DNA from: Rikenellaceae bacterium
GTDB taxonomy: Bacteria > Bacteroidota > Bacteroidia > Bacteroidales > Rikenellaceae
Direction: 5' to 3'
Assembly (NCBI GenBank): GCA_015059805.1
Contig: SUZO01000006.1
Span: 29,930 to 93,929, forward strand
Length of the DNA stretch: 64,000 nucleotides
Positions 7,974-16,460 of this stretch are shown here, one piece after another (within the stretch, counting starts at the first letter, position 1; every line of letters starts with the position of its first letter). The position numbers and the translations under genes were made by a program. The notes beneath the pieces were generated by a model. That model did no database searches. It was not told the origin of the DNA and saw only the letters and a list, made by a program, of their open reading frames with translations.

Positions 7974-8552
7974 CTATTTACTATTTTTCAATAAATCCTC
8001 CGCGCACTCCAGAGCTGAGTAAAACTCCTCTCCAAACTGACGAATTATCGGCTCCTTGAGTGACTTATAGACTGGAATACCGAGCTTCTTACCATTCTGA
8101 CAAGCAGAGCGACAGATTGACCAACGGTGATAATTCAGCCCCACAGTACCATTTGAGAACTCCACAACACGTATTGGATATAGGTGGCACGAAATAGGCT
8201 TGATAAACGAGCACTTACCGTCACGATATGCCGCCTCAATAGCGCAGAGTGTCAGCCCCTGCTCATTTACGAAGGTGTATGCACACTCGCAGTTATTAAC
8301 AAGCGGCGTGGTATAGTCACCCTCAAAGTCCACGACCATAAATCCCTGACTCTCAACAGCTGCGATACCCTCTGGGGTCATATAAGGCTTATAGTTTTCA
8401 TACTCAGCCTCTAAAATATCTGCCTCCTCAAGAGTCAGCGGAGCTCCTGCATCGCCATCTATACAACACTGCCCTTTGCAAGCTGAAATATCACAGCAGA
8501 ACTGCTCTGTAAGCAGGTCCGTACTTACAATTTTACCGTCAATCTCAATCAT
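7974..8552 (-). CDS. DUF3109 family cysteine-rich protein
   Basis: 193 residues from the Met at 8552 (MIEIDGKIVSTDLL); the longer frame to 8621 would overlap ddl and adds non-conserved sequence. Cysteines cluster as CDISACKGQCC near residue 20, then CECAY, LCAIE, SCHLYP and ICRSAC, resembling the DUF3109/YkgJ-type putative Fe-S or zinc proteins. Function is not established. Starts 20 nt after the ddl stop, in the same operon. Confidence 0.8.
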   Translation of the reverse strand: MIEIDGKIVSTDLLTEQFCCDISACKGQCCIDGDAGAPLTLEEADILEAEYENYKPYMTPEGIAAVESQGFMVVDFEGDYTTPLVNNCECAYTFVNEQGLTLCAIEAAYRDGKCSFIKPISCHLYPIRVVEFSNGTVGLNYHRWSICRSACQNGKKLGIPVYKSLKEPIIRQFGEEFYSALECAEDLLKNSK

Positions 8553-8571
8553 GTGCAGAAAATGGCTCAAG

Positions 8572-9582
8572 TTATATACTCTTTTTAAGTGAATGTCTAT
8601 TAAGCGAATCTGTGATAACAATATCGTAAAGCTCGCCCAGTGTCATACCCGCCTCGCGCACCTGCTTTGGAACGATGCTGCCACTACTCATGCCAGGGAT
8701 AGAGTTTATCTCAATAAGGTACGGCTCACCCGACTGAGTAACAATAAAGTCTATGCGCACAATGCCACTGCAACGGCAAGCACGGTATGCCTCAAGGGTC
8801 ATACGATTGAGTTTTAGACGAATATCCTCACTAATTGGAGCTGGGGTAATCTCGTCAGAAAGACCCTCAGTGTACTTAGCCTCATAGTCAAAGAAGTCGC
8901 GCTTTGAGACAATCTCTGTTATAGGCAGCAGTATCTCACGGTCGGCTGTCACGACAACACCACAGCCCATTTCGCGCCCGACAATACACTCCTCAATAAG
9001 CACCTCGTCACTCTCCTTGAATGCCGCCTCTACAGCCGCTACAATCTGCTCTGCGGATGTAACTTTTGTCACACCAAAGCTACTACCACTGGCATTTGGC
9101 TTTACAAAAAGTGGCAGTCCGAGCTTTTCCACAACAGCCTTACAATCAACAGTTTCGCCACGCTGAACAAGCACCTCGCGGGCAAGATTTATACCTCTAC
9201 CAGCGACAGCTCGCTTGGTTGAAATTTTGTCAAAAGTGATTGTTGACGATACCTGCGAGCAAGAGGAGTAAGGGATGCCCATCATGTCAAGATAACCCTG
9301 AAGTTTACCATCCTCGCCAGGTGTGCCGTGGATGATAATCAGGGCATACTCAAACTCTGTACGAAGACCATCTACAGTGAGCGAAAAGTCGTTCTTATCC
9401 ACCTCCCACTCCCTACCATCTGGGGCAATATAGGTCATATTACGATGGTGCAGGTCTATAACCTTCACATCATACTTTGTGCTATCTAATGCTGCTGCAA
9501 TCTGCTGTGCGCTACCGAGTGCAATCTCTCGCTCGGAGGAGTTTCCACCGGCAAGAAGCGCTATTTTAAGTCTATTATCCAT
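8572..9582 (-). CDS. ddl: D-alanine--D-alanine ligase
   Basis: ATP-grasp enzyme that makes D-Ala-D-Ala for peptidoglycan precursors. 336 residues with AGGNSSEREIALGSA (N-terminal substrate loop), IIHGTPGEDG, PNASGSSFGV, VGREMGCGVV and LIEINSIPGMS (metal and phosphate site). Length is normal. Between nadD (5 nt upstream) and the DUF3109 gene. Confidence 0.95.
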   Translation of the reverse strand: MDNRLKIALLAGGNSSEREIALGSAQQIAAALDSTKYDVKVIDLHHRNMTYIAPDGREWEVDKNDFSLTVDGLRTEFEYALIIIHGTPGEDGKLQGYLDMMGIPYSSCSQVSSTITFDKISTKRAVAGRGINLAREVLVQRGETVDCKAVVEKLGLPLFVKPNASGSSFGVTKVTSAEQIVAAVEAAFKESDEVLIEECIVGREMGCGVVVTADREILLPITEIVSKRDFFDYEAKYTEGLSDEITPAPISEDIRLKLNRMTLEAYRACRCSGIVRIDFIVTQSGEPYLIEINSIPGMSSGSIVPKQVREAGMTLGELYDIVITDSLNRHSLKKSI

Positions 9583-9587
9583 TATAC

Positions 9588-10181
9588 TTATCCGTAGATT
9601 TTATTCTGTTTTATGTAACTCTCCACCTCTGGGATAACCATCTCCGAGATGTTGCCACCCTGAGCAATCGCTGTGCGCACATCTGTTGCCGAGTAGTCAA
9701 ACAGTGGCGCATTCTCAAGGAAGACTACCCTATCGGCATAGTGCGAGCGCGAGAGGCTGTATCCACTGCGCGGATAGACCAGTATCGGGTAGTTGTCGAT
9801 AATCTGCTCGTGGTTTTTCCAGCGGTGAAAGTTCTCTATATTGTCGGCACCCATAAGGATTGAAAACTCCATCTTATCACCGAAGTTCTCCGCCAAAAAG
9901 TTCAGAGTATCAATAGTATACGAAGGTCGCGGGAGGGTAAACTCTACCGCCGACACCTGGATCTTTTCAGGATAGAGCGATGCTGCACACGCCGCCTGGC
10001 ACATCTCATAGCGAGAGAACTCTGCCGCAAGGTCACTCTGCTCCTTATGTGGATTTTGGGGCGAGACGATCATCACCACACTATCCGCAAAGCCATCAGC
10101 GATGACATACTCCGCAAGGGCAATATGTCCGCGATGAACGGGGTTAAACGAGCCGAAATAGAGAACTACGCGAGCTTTCAT
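9588..10181 (-). CDS. nadD: Nicotinate-nucleotide adenylyltransferase
   Basis: Transfers AMP from ATP to nicotinate mononucleotide in NAD synthesis. 197 residues with the nucleotidyltransferase motif GSFNPVHRGH at 9-18, the NadD-specific LMGADNIENFHRWKNH, and SATDVRTAI near the C-terminus (ISSTxIR equivalent). Its start codon overlaps the gmk stop by one base, implying translational coupling. Confidence 0.93.
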   Translation of the reverse strand: MKARVVLYFGSFNPVHRGHIALAEYVIADGFADSVVMIVSPQNPHKEQSDLAAEFSRYEMCQAACAASLYPEKIQVSAVEFTLPRPSYTIDTLNFLAENFGDKMEFSILMGADNIENFHRWKNHEQIIDNYPILVYPRSGYSLSRSHYADRVVFLENAPLFDYSATDVRTAIAQGGNISEMVIPEVESYIKQNKIYG

Positions 10182-10744
10182 TACTGTGCAATGAATTTAT
10201 CAATAATGGCACAGGTGTCGGCAATAGCCCTCTGCAAATCGTCGTTCACCACCACATGGTCAAACTCTGGCGCGCGCTCAATCTCCTGCCCAGCCTTTGC
10301 CACTCGCTTGGCAATAACCTCTGGCGCATCAGTGCCACGACCAACAAGACGACGCTCAAGCTCCTCAATAGATGGTGGCATAATGAAAATAGAGCATGCC
10401 TTGTCGCCAAAAATATTCTTTAGATTTACTCCGCCAACAACATCTACATCAAAAATAATCACATTACCCTTGCTCCAGATTCTATCAACCTCACTGCGCA
10501 GAGTGCCATAGTGAGTACCCGCATAAACCGCCTCCCACTCCACAAAAGCACCCAAATCTATGCGGCGCAGAAACTCCTCCTCAGTAAGGAAGTAGTAGTC
10601 CACACCATCACGCTCAGCTCCTCGTGGAGCACGTGAAGTGGCAGAGATTGAGAACTCAAACTGCGGATATCTCTTTAACAACTCGTGTACAATGGTTGTC
10701 TTGCCCGACCCGCTCGGAGCTGAAAATATGATTACTTTTTCCAT
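10181..10744 (-). CDS. gmk: Guanylate kinase
   Basis: Converts GMP to GDP. 187 residues; P-loop SAPSGSGKTTIV at 8-19, then SATSRAPRGAERDGVDYYF (GMP-binding region) and VEWEAVYAGTHYGT. Nine nt downstream of yicC, the usual neighbour. Confidence 0.96.
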   Translation of the reverse strand: MEKVIIFSAPSGSGKTTIVHELLKRYPQFEFSISATSRAPRGAERDGVDYYFLTEEEFLRRIDLGAFVEWEAVYAGTHYGTLRSEVDRIWSKGNVIIFDVDVVGGVNLKNIFGDKACSIFIMPPSIEELERRLVGRGTDAPEVIAKRVAKAGQEIERAPEFDHVVVNDDLQRAIADTCAIIDKFIAQ

Positions 10745-10753
10745 ATATGTGGC

Positions 10754-11626
10754 TTACAGTATATTGAGTACTTGTTCCTTAATCTTCTCCAATTCATCCT
10801 TCATCTTTACAACCAACACCTGAATATCGTGGTTGTTTGCCTTGGAGCCTGTGGTGTTAATCTCACGACCCATCTCTTGGGTTATAAAGCCGAGCTTGCG
10901 ACCCGCATCTGCCTCGGTAGCGGCTACCTGACGGAAGTAATTACAGTGTGCAGCAAGGCGAACCTTCTCCTCTGTTATGTCAAGCTTCTCAATGTAGAAA
11001 ATCATCTCCTGCTCAAGGCGATTCTCGTCTACCTCAACGCCGAGTTTTTCTATTCCCTCACGAATGCGAGTGCGAACAGCATCGGCACGCGCAGCCTCAA
11101 AAGGTGTTATCTGGTCGCGGTACGCCTCAATCTTATCTACGCGAGCAAGCAGGTCGGCAATAAGCACCGCACCCTCCTGCACTCTGAAGGCATTTAGTCG
11201 CTCGCAGGCAAGGGTTACAGCCTCAACAATCGCTGCAATGTCGCTATCTGTTGCACTCTCAACCTCTGTAGTCAGCACGTTTGGCATACGCAACACGGCA
11301 GGCACAATAACATCGTACGCCGCATCAATGCCAGAGTAGCTCAACGCATCAGTTACTTGACCAAGGTAGGCACGGAAAATCTCCTTGTTTACCTCACCTG
11401 AAGTCTGCACCGTCTCGGACTGCATAGTTATCAGCACATCCACCTTTCCGCGCACCAGTGCCTTACTCACGACACTGCGCACCTCAGCCTCCGCAGCACG
11501 GAACGCCATAGGCAGCTTAACAGACAAATCTAGCTGCTTTGAGTTGAGTGAACGAATCTCCGCCACAAAGCACCTCTCCCCTACTTTAACCTCGGACTTA
11601 CCGAAGCCTGTCATTGATCTCTGCAT
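10754..11626 (-). CDS. YicC/YloC family endoribonuclease
   Basis: 290 residues from MQRSMTGFGKSEV at 11626, the characteristic family N-terminus; the frame open to 11689 runs back through the promoter and is rejected. The C-terminus keeps the DUF1732-type region (GRKLGFITQEMGREINTTGS). Family members are single-strand-specific or RNA-decay endoribonucleases. First gene of a six-gene operon. Confidence 0.92.
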   Translation of the reverse strand: MQRSMTGFGKSEVKVGERCFVAEIRSLNSKQLDLSVKLPMAFRAAEAEVRSVVSKALVRGKVDVLITMQSETVQTSGEVNKEIFRAYLGQVTDALSYSGIDAAYDVIVPAVLRMPNVLTTEVESATDSDIAAIVEAVTLACERLNAFRVQEGAVLIADLLARVDKIEAYRDQITPFEAARADAVRTRIREGIEKLGVEVDENRLEQEMIFYIEKLDITEEKVRLAAHCNYFRQVAATEADAGRKLGFITQEMGREINTTGSKANNHDIQVLVVKMKDELEKIKEQVLNIL

Positions 11627-11645
11627 AGTTACGTATTTAATTGCG

Positions 11646-11680
11646 CAAAGGTAATAAAAAAATCTTGCGAGTGCAAGATT
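11646..11680 (-). promoter_or_regulatory. yicC operon promoter with upstream palindrome
   Basis: TACCTTTG at 11653-11646 on the minus strand lies 20-27 nt before the yicC start. Immediately upstream is the palindrome AATCTTGC-GAGT-GCAAGATT (11661-11680). The same arrangement precedes the TIR gene and, in a variant, the sulfatase gene. Confidence 0.65.
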
Positions 11681-11686
11681 TTTTAC

Positions 11687-11717
11687 CATTGGCTATTAGC
11701 CATTAGCCGTTAGCCTT
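11687..11717. repeat. Heptamer array, (A/G)TTAGCC units
   Basis: ATTGGCT-ATTAGCC-ATTAGCC-GTTAGCC, adjoining the yicC promoter palindrome. The short stretch up to 11749 holds nothing else recognisable. Confidence 0.7.
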
Positions 11718-11749
11718 TTAGAGCAAAGAGTAACAGCCAAAAGTACAAA

Positions 11750-12697
11750 TTAAAACGCTGCCACGGCGCGGACAAAGTGACGGTCGTCCTTCTCACTTAA
11801 ATCAACGACACATAAACACATATATACACTCCACACACAAAAACAGTTGGCATACATACCATCTATTTCCGTTGATGACCAATACCTATCACATAAATTA
11901 TCTACCAAATTACGGCGAATGTCCACCTTGGAGTTGTATATGGTAATCAATTCCTCTTTTGACGGCAGATACCAACCCTCTCCAAGGTCAGCACACCACG
12001 CGAAAGCTGGATATTTATCTCGCCATCCAGAAATAGCCATAACTTTTGCCATATTTTCTGCGCCATCCGTCTCGCTACTAGTACCAATAAGAACGCTCTG
12101 CGCATTAACATCACATGTCCATAGCAGTTCATCTACAGACTGATTCATACTGACTATTTTACCGTGGTGTCCATCTCCACTTACCTCAAATACGACACCC
12201 TCTCGTACACCATCGTTATAATAATCACCAACATTGTATGTTTTCAATAGTATAACTTCACGCCCCAACGATTCAACCAACACCGATTGTACCATTTTAT
12301 CTATTGGATTATGTTTGAATGTGTAAAATTGATGCCCTCCTAAAAGAAACCTCACACTACGAGGCATCTCTGCATTATCTACACAATACTGAAAAATAGG
12401 GACATTTTGTTCTTTTGCATAATGCAATTCCATTGAGCAATATTCTGACGCATAGGAGTTTTTACTCGCAATAAAGAGCATTGCCTCACTATCCTCAATT
12501 GCGGCAGCCAATCGGTCTATATATGCATCACGAAATTTTATTCCCTCCCTATCAAAAAAGTACTCAAACTTGTAGTGCTTTTTATAAGATTCTAATGTAT
12601 CAACTATCTGCGACACAACATTTCCAGGGATAATATTCTCATCTTCATCCCAATAATCTGCTCGCGAATAGCTAACAAAAACAGCATACTTTTTCAT
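11750..12697 (-). CDS. TIR-domain protein with C-terminal FISUMP/DUF1566-like domain
   Basis: 315 residues from MKKYAVFVSYSRADYW; the frame open to 12718 overlaps the -7 box. Residues 1 to about 145 form a TIR domain: FVSYSRAD start, YFFDREGI, and ASEYCSMELHYAK with Glu90 at the position of the TIR NADase catalytic glutamate. Residues about 160-315 contain GWYLPSKEEL, RYWSSTEID and end FVRAVAAF, the pattern of Fibrobacter-type/DUF1566 ligand-recognition domains. No signal peptide, no partner gene; single-gene unit. Could be a self-contained NAD-depleting sensor-effector or a signalling scaffold. Confidence 0.8.
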   Translation of the reverse strand: MKKYAVFVSYSRADYWDEDENIIPGNVVSQIVDTLESYKKHYKFEYFFDREGIKFRDAYIDRLAAAIEDSEAMLFIASKNSYASEYCSMELHYAKEQNVPIFQYCVDNAEMPRSVRFLLGGHQFYTFKHNPIDKMVQSVLVESLGREVILLKTYNVGDYYNDGVREGVVFEVSGDGHHGKIVSMNQSVDELLWTCDVNAQSVLIGTSSETDGAENMAKVMAISGWRDKYPAFAWCADLGEGWYLPSKEELITIYNSKVDIRRNLVDNLCDRYWSSTEIDGMYANCFCVWSVYMCLCVVDLSEKDDRHFVRAVAAF

Positions 12698-12715
12698 AGT
12701 TAGGCGATATCTACA

Positions 12716-12750
12716 CAAAGGTAATAAAAAAATCTTGCGAGTGCAAGATT
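12716..12750 (-). promoter_or_regulatory. Promoter of the TIR gene with upstream palindrome
   Basis: TACCTTTG at 12723-12716 (minus) and AATCTTGC-GAGT-GCAAGATT at 12731-12750, identical over about 33 bp to the yicC promoter module. Start codon 19 nt downstream of the box. Confidence 0.65.
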
Positions 12751-12756
12751 TTTTAC

Positions 12757-12783
12757 TGTTGGCTATTAGCCATTAGCTAAAAG
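12757..12783. repeat. Heptamer array upstream of TIR promoter
   Basis: TGTTGGCTATTAGCCATTAGCT, same family as 6487-6520 and in the same relative position as the array at yicC. Confidence 0.65.
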
Positions 12784-12785
12784 CC

Positions 12786-13083
12786 ATTTTGTTGTCAAAA
12801 TGGTGCATTTACAACGCCGCGATTAAGCCGAGAGCAGTAGCAGTCGCACACCGAAGGTGCAAAAGGCGACAATTGAAAATGAGAGCTTGCTCACAGATTT
12901 TCAATTTTCGCATTTTGGGGCATTTATGCCGCAACTGATATTGCCGAGGCGCAGCGGGGAAAAGCCTCCAAAGGAGGGTTAACGCTCGGCAAGAAAAATT
13001 GGTGCAGGATAGTATCAAGACATACAGCCAAGCCAATTTTTCTTGATAGCGGCAGGAAATGCGCCATTTTCACAACAAAATTA
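12786..13083. repeat. Palindromic intergenic element family A, copy A2 (with internal insertion)
   Basis: Left terminus TTTTGTTGTCAAAATGGTGC and the right terminus, whose reverse complement is TTTGTTGTGAAAATGGCGC, form terminal inverted repeats. The core GGATAGTATCAAGACATACAGCC lies at about 13008-13030 within a stem AAGAAAAATTGG/CCAATTTTTCTT. About 160 bp of further hairpins, including 31 bp shared with B1, are inserted in the left half. The right end meets the DUF1015 stop codon. Confidence 0.7.
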
Positions 13084-14316
13084 GAATGTATGGATAACAA
13101 CTCCTGAGCGAAGCTTCGGCTCAAACCACGTAGTCTTCGGCGGCATAATATTGCCAGTGTCGGCAATGTCAATAAGCTGGCGCATAGAGACTGGATAGAG
13201 GGCGAAGGCAGCCTTCATCTCACCGCTATCTACGCGACGCTTAAGCTCGCCAAGACCTCGAATACCGCCCACAAAGTCAATACGCTTTGAGGTGCGCAAG
13301 TCCTTAATATCCAGAATTTTATCAAGAACAAGATTTGACAGTACAGTAACATCCAGCACACCGATTGGGTCGTTATCGTCATACGTTCCCTCACGAGCCG
13401 TTAAGCTATACCAAGTACCGTCAAGGTAGAGTGAGAAGTTATGCAGGGCATTAGGAGTGTAGATCTGTTCGCCCACCTTCTCAACCGTAAAGTCATTCTC
13501 AAGAGCGGCAAGGAACTGCTCAGAACTTAGTCCATTAAGATCCTTAACAACGCGGTTATAGTCAATAATCTTAAGGTGCGACTCTGGGAAGGTCACTGCA
13601 AGGAAGTAGCAGTACTCCTCCTCGCCCGTATGGTTTGGATTTTTTGCCTTACACTCTGCACCCACGCGAGCAGCAGCGGCTGTACGGTGGTGACCATCAG
13701 CGACATAGAGGGCTGGGATAGACTTAAAAATCTCGGTGATACGACTGCACGTCTGCTCATCGTCAATAACCCACAGTTGGTGACCGAAGCCATCAGCAGC
13801 AGTAAAGTCATACTCGGCAGGGGCTTGGATAGTCTTATTTACGATAGCGTCAATCTCGGCATTATCGGGATAGGCGAAAAATACAGGCTCTATATTTGCC
13901 CTCTGGTTACGCACGTGAATCATACGATCCTCCTCCTTATCGGGGCGTGTAAGTTCGTGCTTCTTAATAGCGCCAGAGAGGTAATCCTCAAAGTGACAGC
14001 ACATTACAAGTCCATACTGAGTTCTACCCTCCATAGTCTGCGCATAGACATAGTAGCACTCCTTATTATCGCGCTCAAGCCAGCCGCGCTGTTGCCAGAG
14101 CTGGAAGTTCTCCACTGCCTTCTGGTATACAGCCTCGGAGTGTTCGTCTGCTATAGGGTCAAAGTCTATCTCTGGCTTGATGATGTGGAGCAACGAGCGC
14201 TCGGTAGCCTCAGCCTTAGCCTCAGCGGAGTTTAGAACATCATAAGGGCGCGATGCCACCTCGGCGGCATACTGCTTTGGAGGGCGGACGCCCTGAAAAG
14301 GTTTAATGCGTACCAT
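13081..14316 (-). CDS. DUF1015 family protein
   Basis: 411 residues beginning MVRIKPFQGVRPPKQYAAEV and containing VADGHHRTAAAAR near the middle, the conserved DUF1015 motif. Biochemical function is not established. It follows serA by 2 nt in a serC-serA-DUF1015 operon, an arrangement that recurs in Bacteroidota and suggests a link to serine or phosphoserine metabolism. Element A2 begins at its stop codon. Confidence 0.88.
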   Translation of the reverse strand: MVRIKPFQGVRPPKQYAAEVASRPYDVLNSAEAKAEATERSLLHIIKPEIDFDPIADEHSEAVYQKAVENFQLWQQRGWLERDNKECYYVYAQTMEGRTQYGLVMCCHFEDYLSGAIKKHELTRPDKEEDRMIHVRNQRANIEPVFFAYPDNAEIDAIVNKTIQAPAEYDFTAADGFGHQLWVIDDEQTCSRITEIFKSIPALYVADGHHRTAAAARVGAECKAKNPNHTGEEEYCYFLAVTFPESHLKIIDYNRVVKDLNGLSSEQFLAALENDFTVEKVGEQIYTPNALHNFSLYLDGTWYSLTAREGTYDDNDPIGVLDVTVLSNLVLDKILDIKDLRTSKRIDFVGGIRGLGELKRRVDSGEMKAAFALYPVSMRQLIDIADTGNIMPPKTTWFEPKLRSGVVIHTF

Positions 14317-14318
14317 AA

Positions 14319-15317
14319 CTATTTATTTACTTGGAATCGTCTATTTCCTGTTGCAAAAAAGTCTACAATCTGTCGTGCCGCAGCAAGACCAGCGTTGATA
14401 TTTGCCTCGGCAGTCTCAGCGCCCATCTTCTTTGGAGTGGCGAAGTAGCGCTTACCTACACAGTTACACAAATCTGCACAGCAATCTGGAGCAACATCAC
14501 TCACATACTTAATATCATCACGCTCGGCAAGAGCCTTGCACAGCCCCGCCTCGTCAATAACCTCCTTGCGGGCAGTATTTACAAGGGTTGCACCCTTAGG
14601 CATTGAGGTGATAAGGTCGTAGCCTATAGAGCCCTTAGTCTGCGGTGTGGCAGGAATATGAAGCGAGAGAAAGTCTGCACGACGGTATAGCTCCTCAATA
14701 GTGGTAATCTTCTCCACGCCATCAGCCTCAAAGACAGAGTCATCGGCAACAAATGGGTCGTAGGCGATAACATTCATACCCAGAGCCTTACCCTTTTGTC
14801 CAACAAGGCGACCCACATTGCCATAGGCGTGGATAGCAAGGGTCTTACCCTTAATTTCGCAACCTGTGCCTGGGGTGAAGCAGTTGCGCGACATAAATAT
14901 CATCATCGCAAGTGCCAGCTCAGCCACAGCGTTTGAGTTCTGTCCTGGAGTGTTCATTACCACAATGTCACGTGCCTTGGCAGCTGCGCAGTCTACATTA
15001 TCATAACCCGCACCTGCGCGAACAATAATCTTCAGATTTTGCGCTGCCGCGATGACATCTGCCGTAACCTTATCACTACGCACAATAAGCGCATCAATAT
15101 CGGCTACAGCATCAAGAAGCTGGGTTTTATCACTATATTTCTCAAGGCGAGTAACAGTGTGACCCGCACTCTCAAGAATCTCTACAATACCATCTACAGC
15201 CGCTGCTGCAAATGGTTTCTCGGTTGCTATAAGAACTTTCATACCCTTTACAAATGATGTGAAATAGACTGCACTATCCTCCTTTTTCTCAAAAGTATAT
15301 GGAACGATGGTAGCCAT
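14319..15317 (-). CDS. serA: D-3-phosphoglycerate dehydrogenase
   Basis: First committed step of serine synthesis: 3-phosphoglycerate to 3-phosphohydroxypyruvate with NAD. Contains MKVLIATEKPFAAAAVDG, IVRAGAGYDNVD, the nucleotide fold HAYGNVGRLVG and NTARKEVIDE. It is the short form, lacking the ACT domain. Two starts are possible: 15317, 3 nt after serC (332 residues), or the Met at 15242 (307 residues), where homologues commonly begin; the extra 25 residues look coding but not typical. Confidence 0.9.
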   Translation of the reverse strand: MATIVPYTFEKKEDSAVYFTSFVKGMKVLIATEKPFAAAAVDGIVEILESAGHTVTRLEKYSDKTQLLDAVADIDALIVRSDKVTADVIAAAQNLKIIVRAGAGYDNVDCAAAKARDIVVMNTPGQNSNAVAELALAMMIFMSRNCFTPGTGCEIKGKTLAIHAYGNVGRLVGQKGKALGMNVIAYDPFVADDSVFEADGVEKITTIEELYRRADFLSLHIPATPQTKGSIGYDLITSMPKGATLVNTARKEVIDEAGLCKALAERDDIKYVSDVAPDCCADLCNCVGKRYFATPKKMGAETAEANINAGLAAARQIVDFFATGNRRFQVNK

Positions 15318-15320
15318 ATG

Positions 15321-16391
15321 TTACTTATGTAAATTTTCAAACTCCTTCATACATGTCACCAGAGCCTCTACAGACTCTTTTGGCAGAGCGTTATAGCAAG
15401 ATGCGCGGAAGCCACCCACAAGGCGGTGACCCTTAATGCCCACCATACCGCGCTCTGTAGCAAACTTAAGGAAGTTAGCAGCAAGCTCCTCCTTGCCCTC
15501 TGCCATAACAAAGCAGATATTCATCAGCGAGCGATCCGCCTCGTCCACAGTTGGGCGGAAGAGCGTATTGCGCTCAATCTCATCGTAGAGAATCTGTGCC
15601 TTCTCAAGATTTAACTTATACATAGCCTCAACGCCACCGATAGACTTAATCCACTTAAGTGTTTCGTTCATCACAAAGATTGGGAATACTGGCGGAGTGT
15701 TGAACATAGAGTTGTTCTCCACATGGGTATTCACATTGACCATCGTTGGCAGTGGGCGAACAACCTTACTGAGCATATCATCGCGGATAATTACGAAAGA
15801 GACACCCGCAGGGGCGAGATTCTTCTGTGCACCACCGTAGATAACAGCATACTTTGACACATCAACAGGGCGGCTCAGTATATCTGAACTCATATCGGCA
15901 ATAAGAGGCACTGGAGAGTCGATATCTCTCTTATACTCTGTACCATAGATGGTGTTATTGGTGCAGATATAGAGGTAGTCAAGGTCCTGAGGAATATCAA
16001 AATCCTTTGGAATATAGCAGAAGTTTCTATCCTCAGAAGATGCCACAACCACAACCTCGCCGTAGTGCTTTGCCTCCTTAATAGCCTTCTTTGTCCACAC
16101 GCCAGTGTTTACATAGCCCGCTTTACGACCCAAGAAGTTGGCAGGGAGGTGGAAAAACTGTGTACTTGCGCCACCGCCGACAAAGTAGATGTGATAATTA
16201 TCTGGAATATTAAGCAATTCGCGCATAAGTGACTGTGCAGAGTTAAGAACATCCTCAAAATCCTTTGTACGGTGCGAAATAGAGAGGATAGATAGTCCTG
16301 TTCCGTTAAAATCAAGAATAGCCTTTGCTGCATTCTGATAAGCAACCTCTGGGAGAATAGATGGTCCCGCGCTAAAATTATGCTTTTTCAT
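15321..16391 (-). CDS. serC: Phosphoserine aminotransferase
   Basis: PLP enzyme, second step of serine synthesis. 356 residues from [14 protein letters not shown] (16391); the frame open to 16418 overlaps the -7 box. PLP lysine is in [14 protein letters not shown], and [14 protein letters not shown] near the C-terminus binds substrate phosphate. Leads serC-serA-DUF1015. Confidence 0.96.
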   Translation of the reverse strand: MKKHNFSAGPSILPEVAYQNAAKAILDFNGTGLSILSISHRTKDFEDVLNSAQSLMRELLNIPDNYHIYFVGGGASTQFFHLPANFLGRKAGYVNTGVWTKKAIKEAKHYGEVVVVASSEDRNFCYIPKDFDIPQDLDYLYICTNNTIYGTEYKRDIDSPVPLIADMSSDILSRPVDVSKYAVIYGGAQKNLAPAGVSFVIIRDDMLSKVVRPLPTMVNVNTHVENNSMFNTPPVFPIFVMNETLKWIKSIGGVEAMYKLNLEKAQILYDEIERNTLFRPTVDEADRSLMNICFVMAEGKEELAANFLKFATERGMVGIKGHRLVGGFRASCYNALPKESVEALVTCMKEFENLHK

Positions 16392-16415
16392 AACAATTAA
16401 GAGTTTTGTGTGACA

Positions 16416-16423
16416 CAAATATA
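16416..16423 (-). promoter_or_regulatory. -7 box of the serC operon
   Basis: TATATTTG on the minus strand, 25 nt before the serC start. Confidence 0.6.
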
Positions 16424-16460
16424 ACTAACCTAAAAGAAATTTCCAAATTTTACTTATAAA

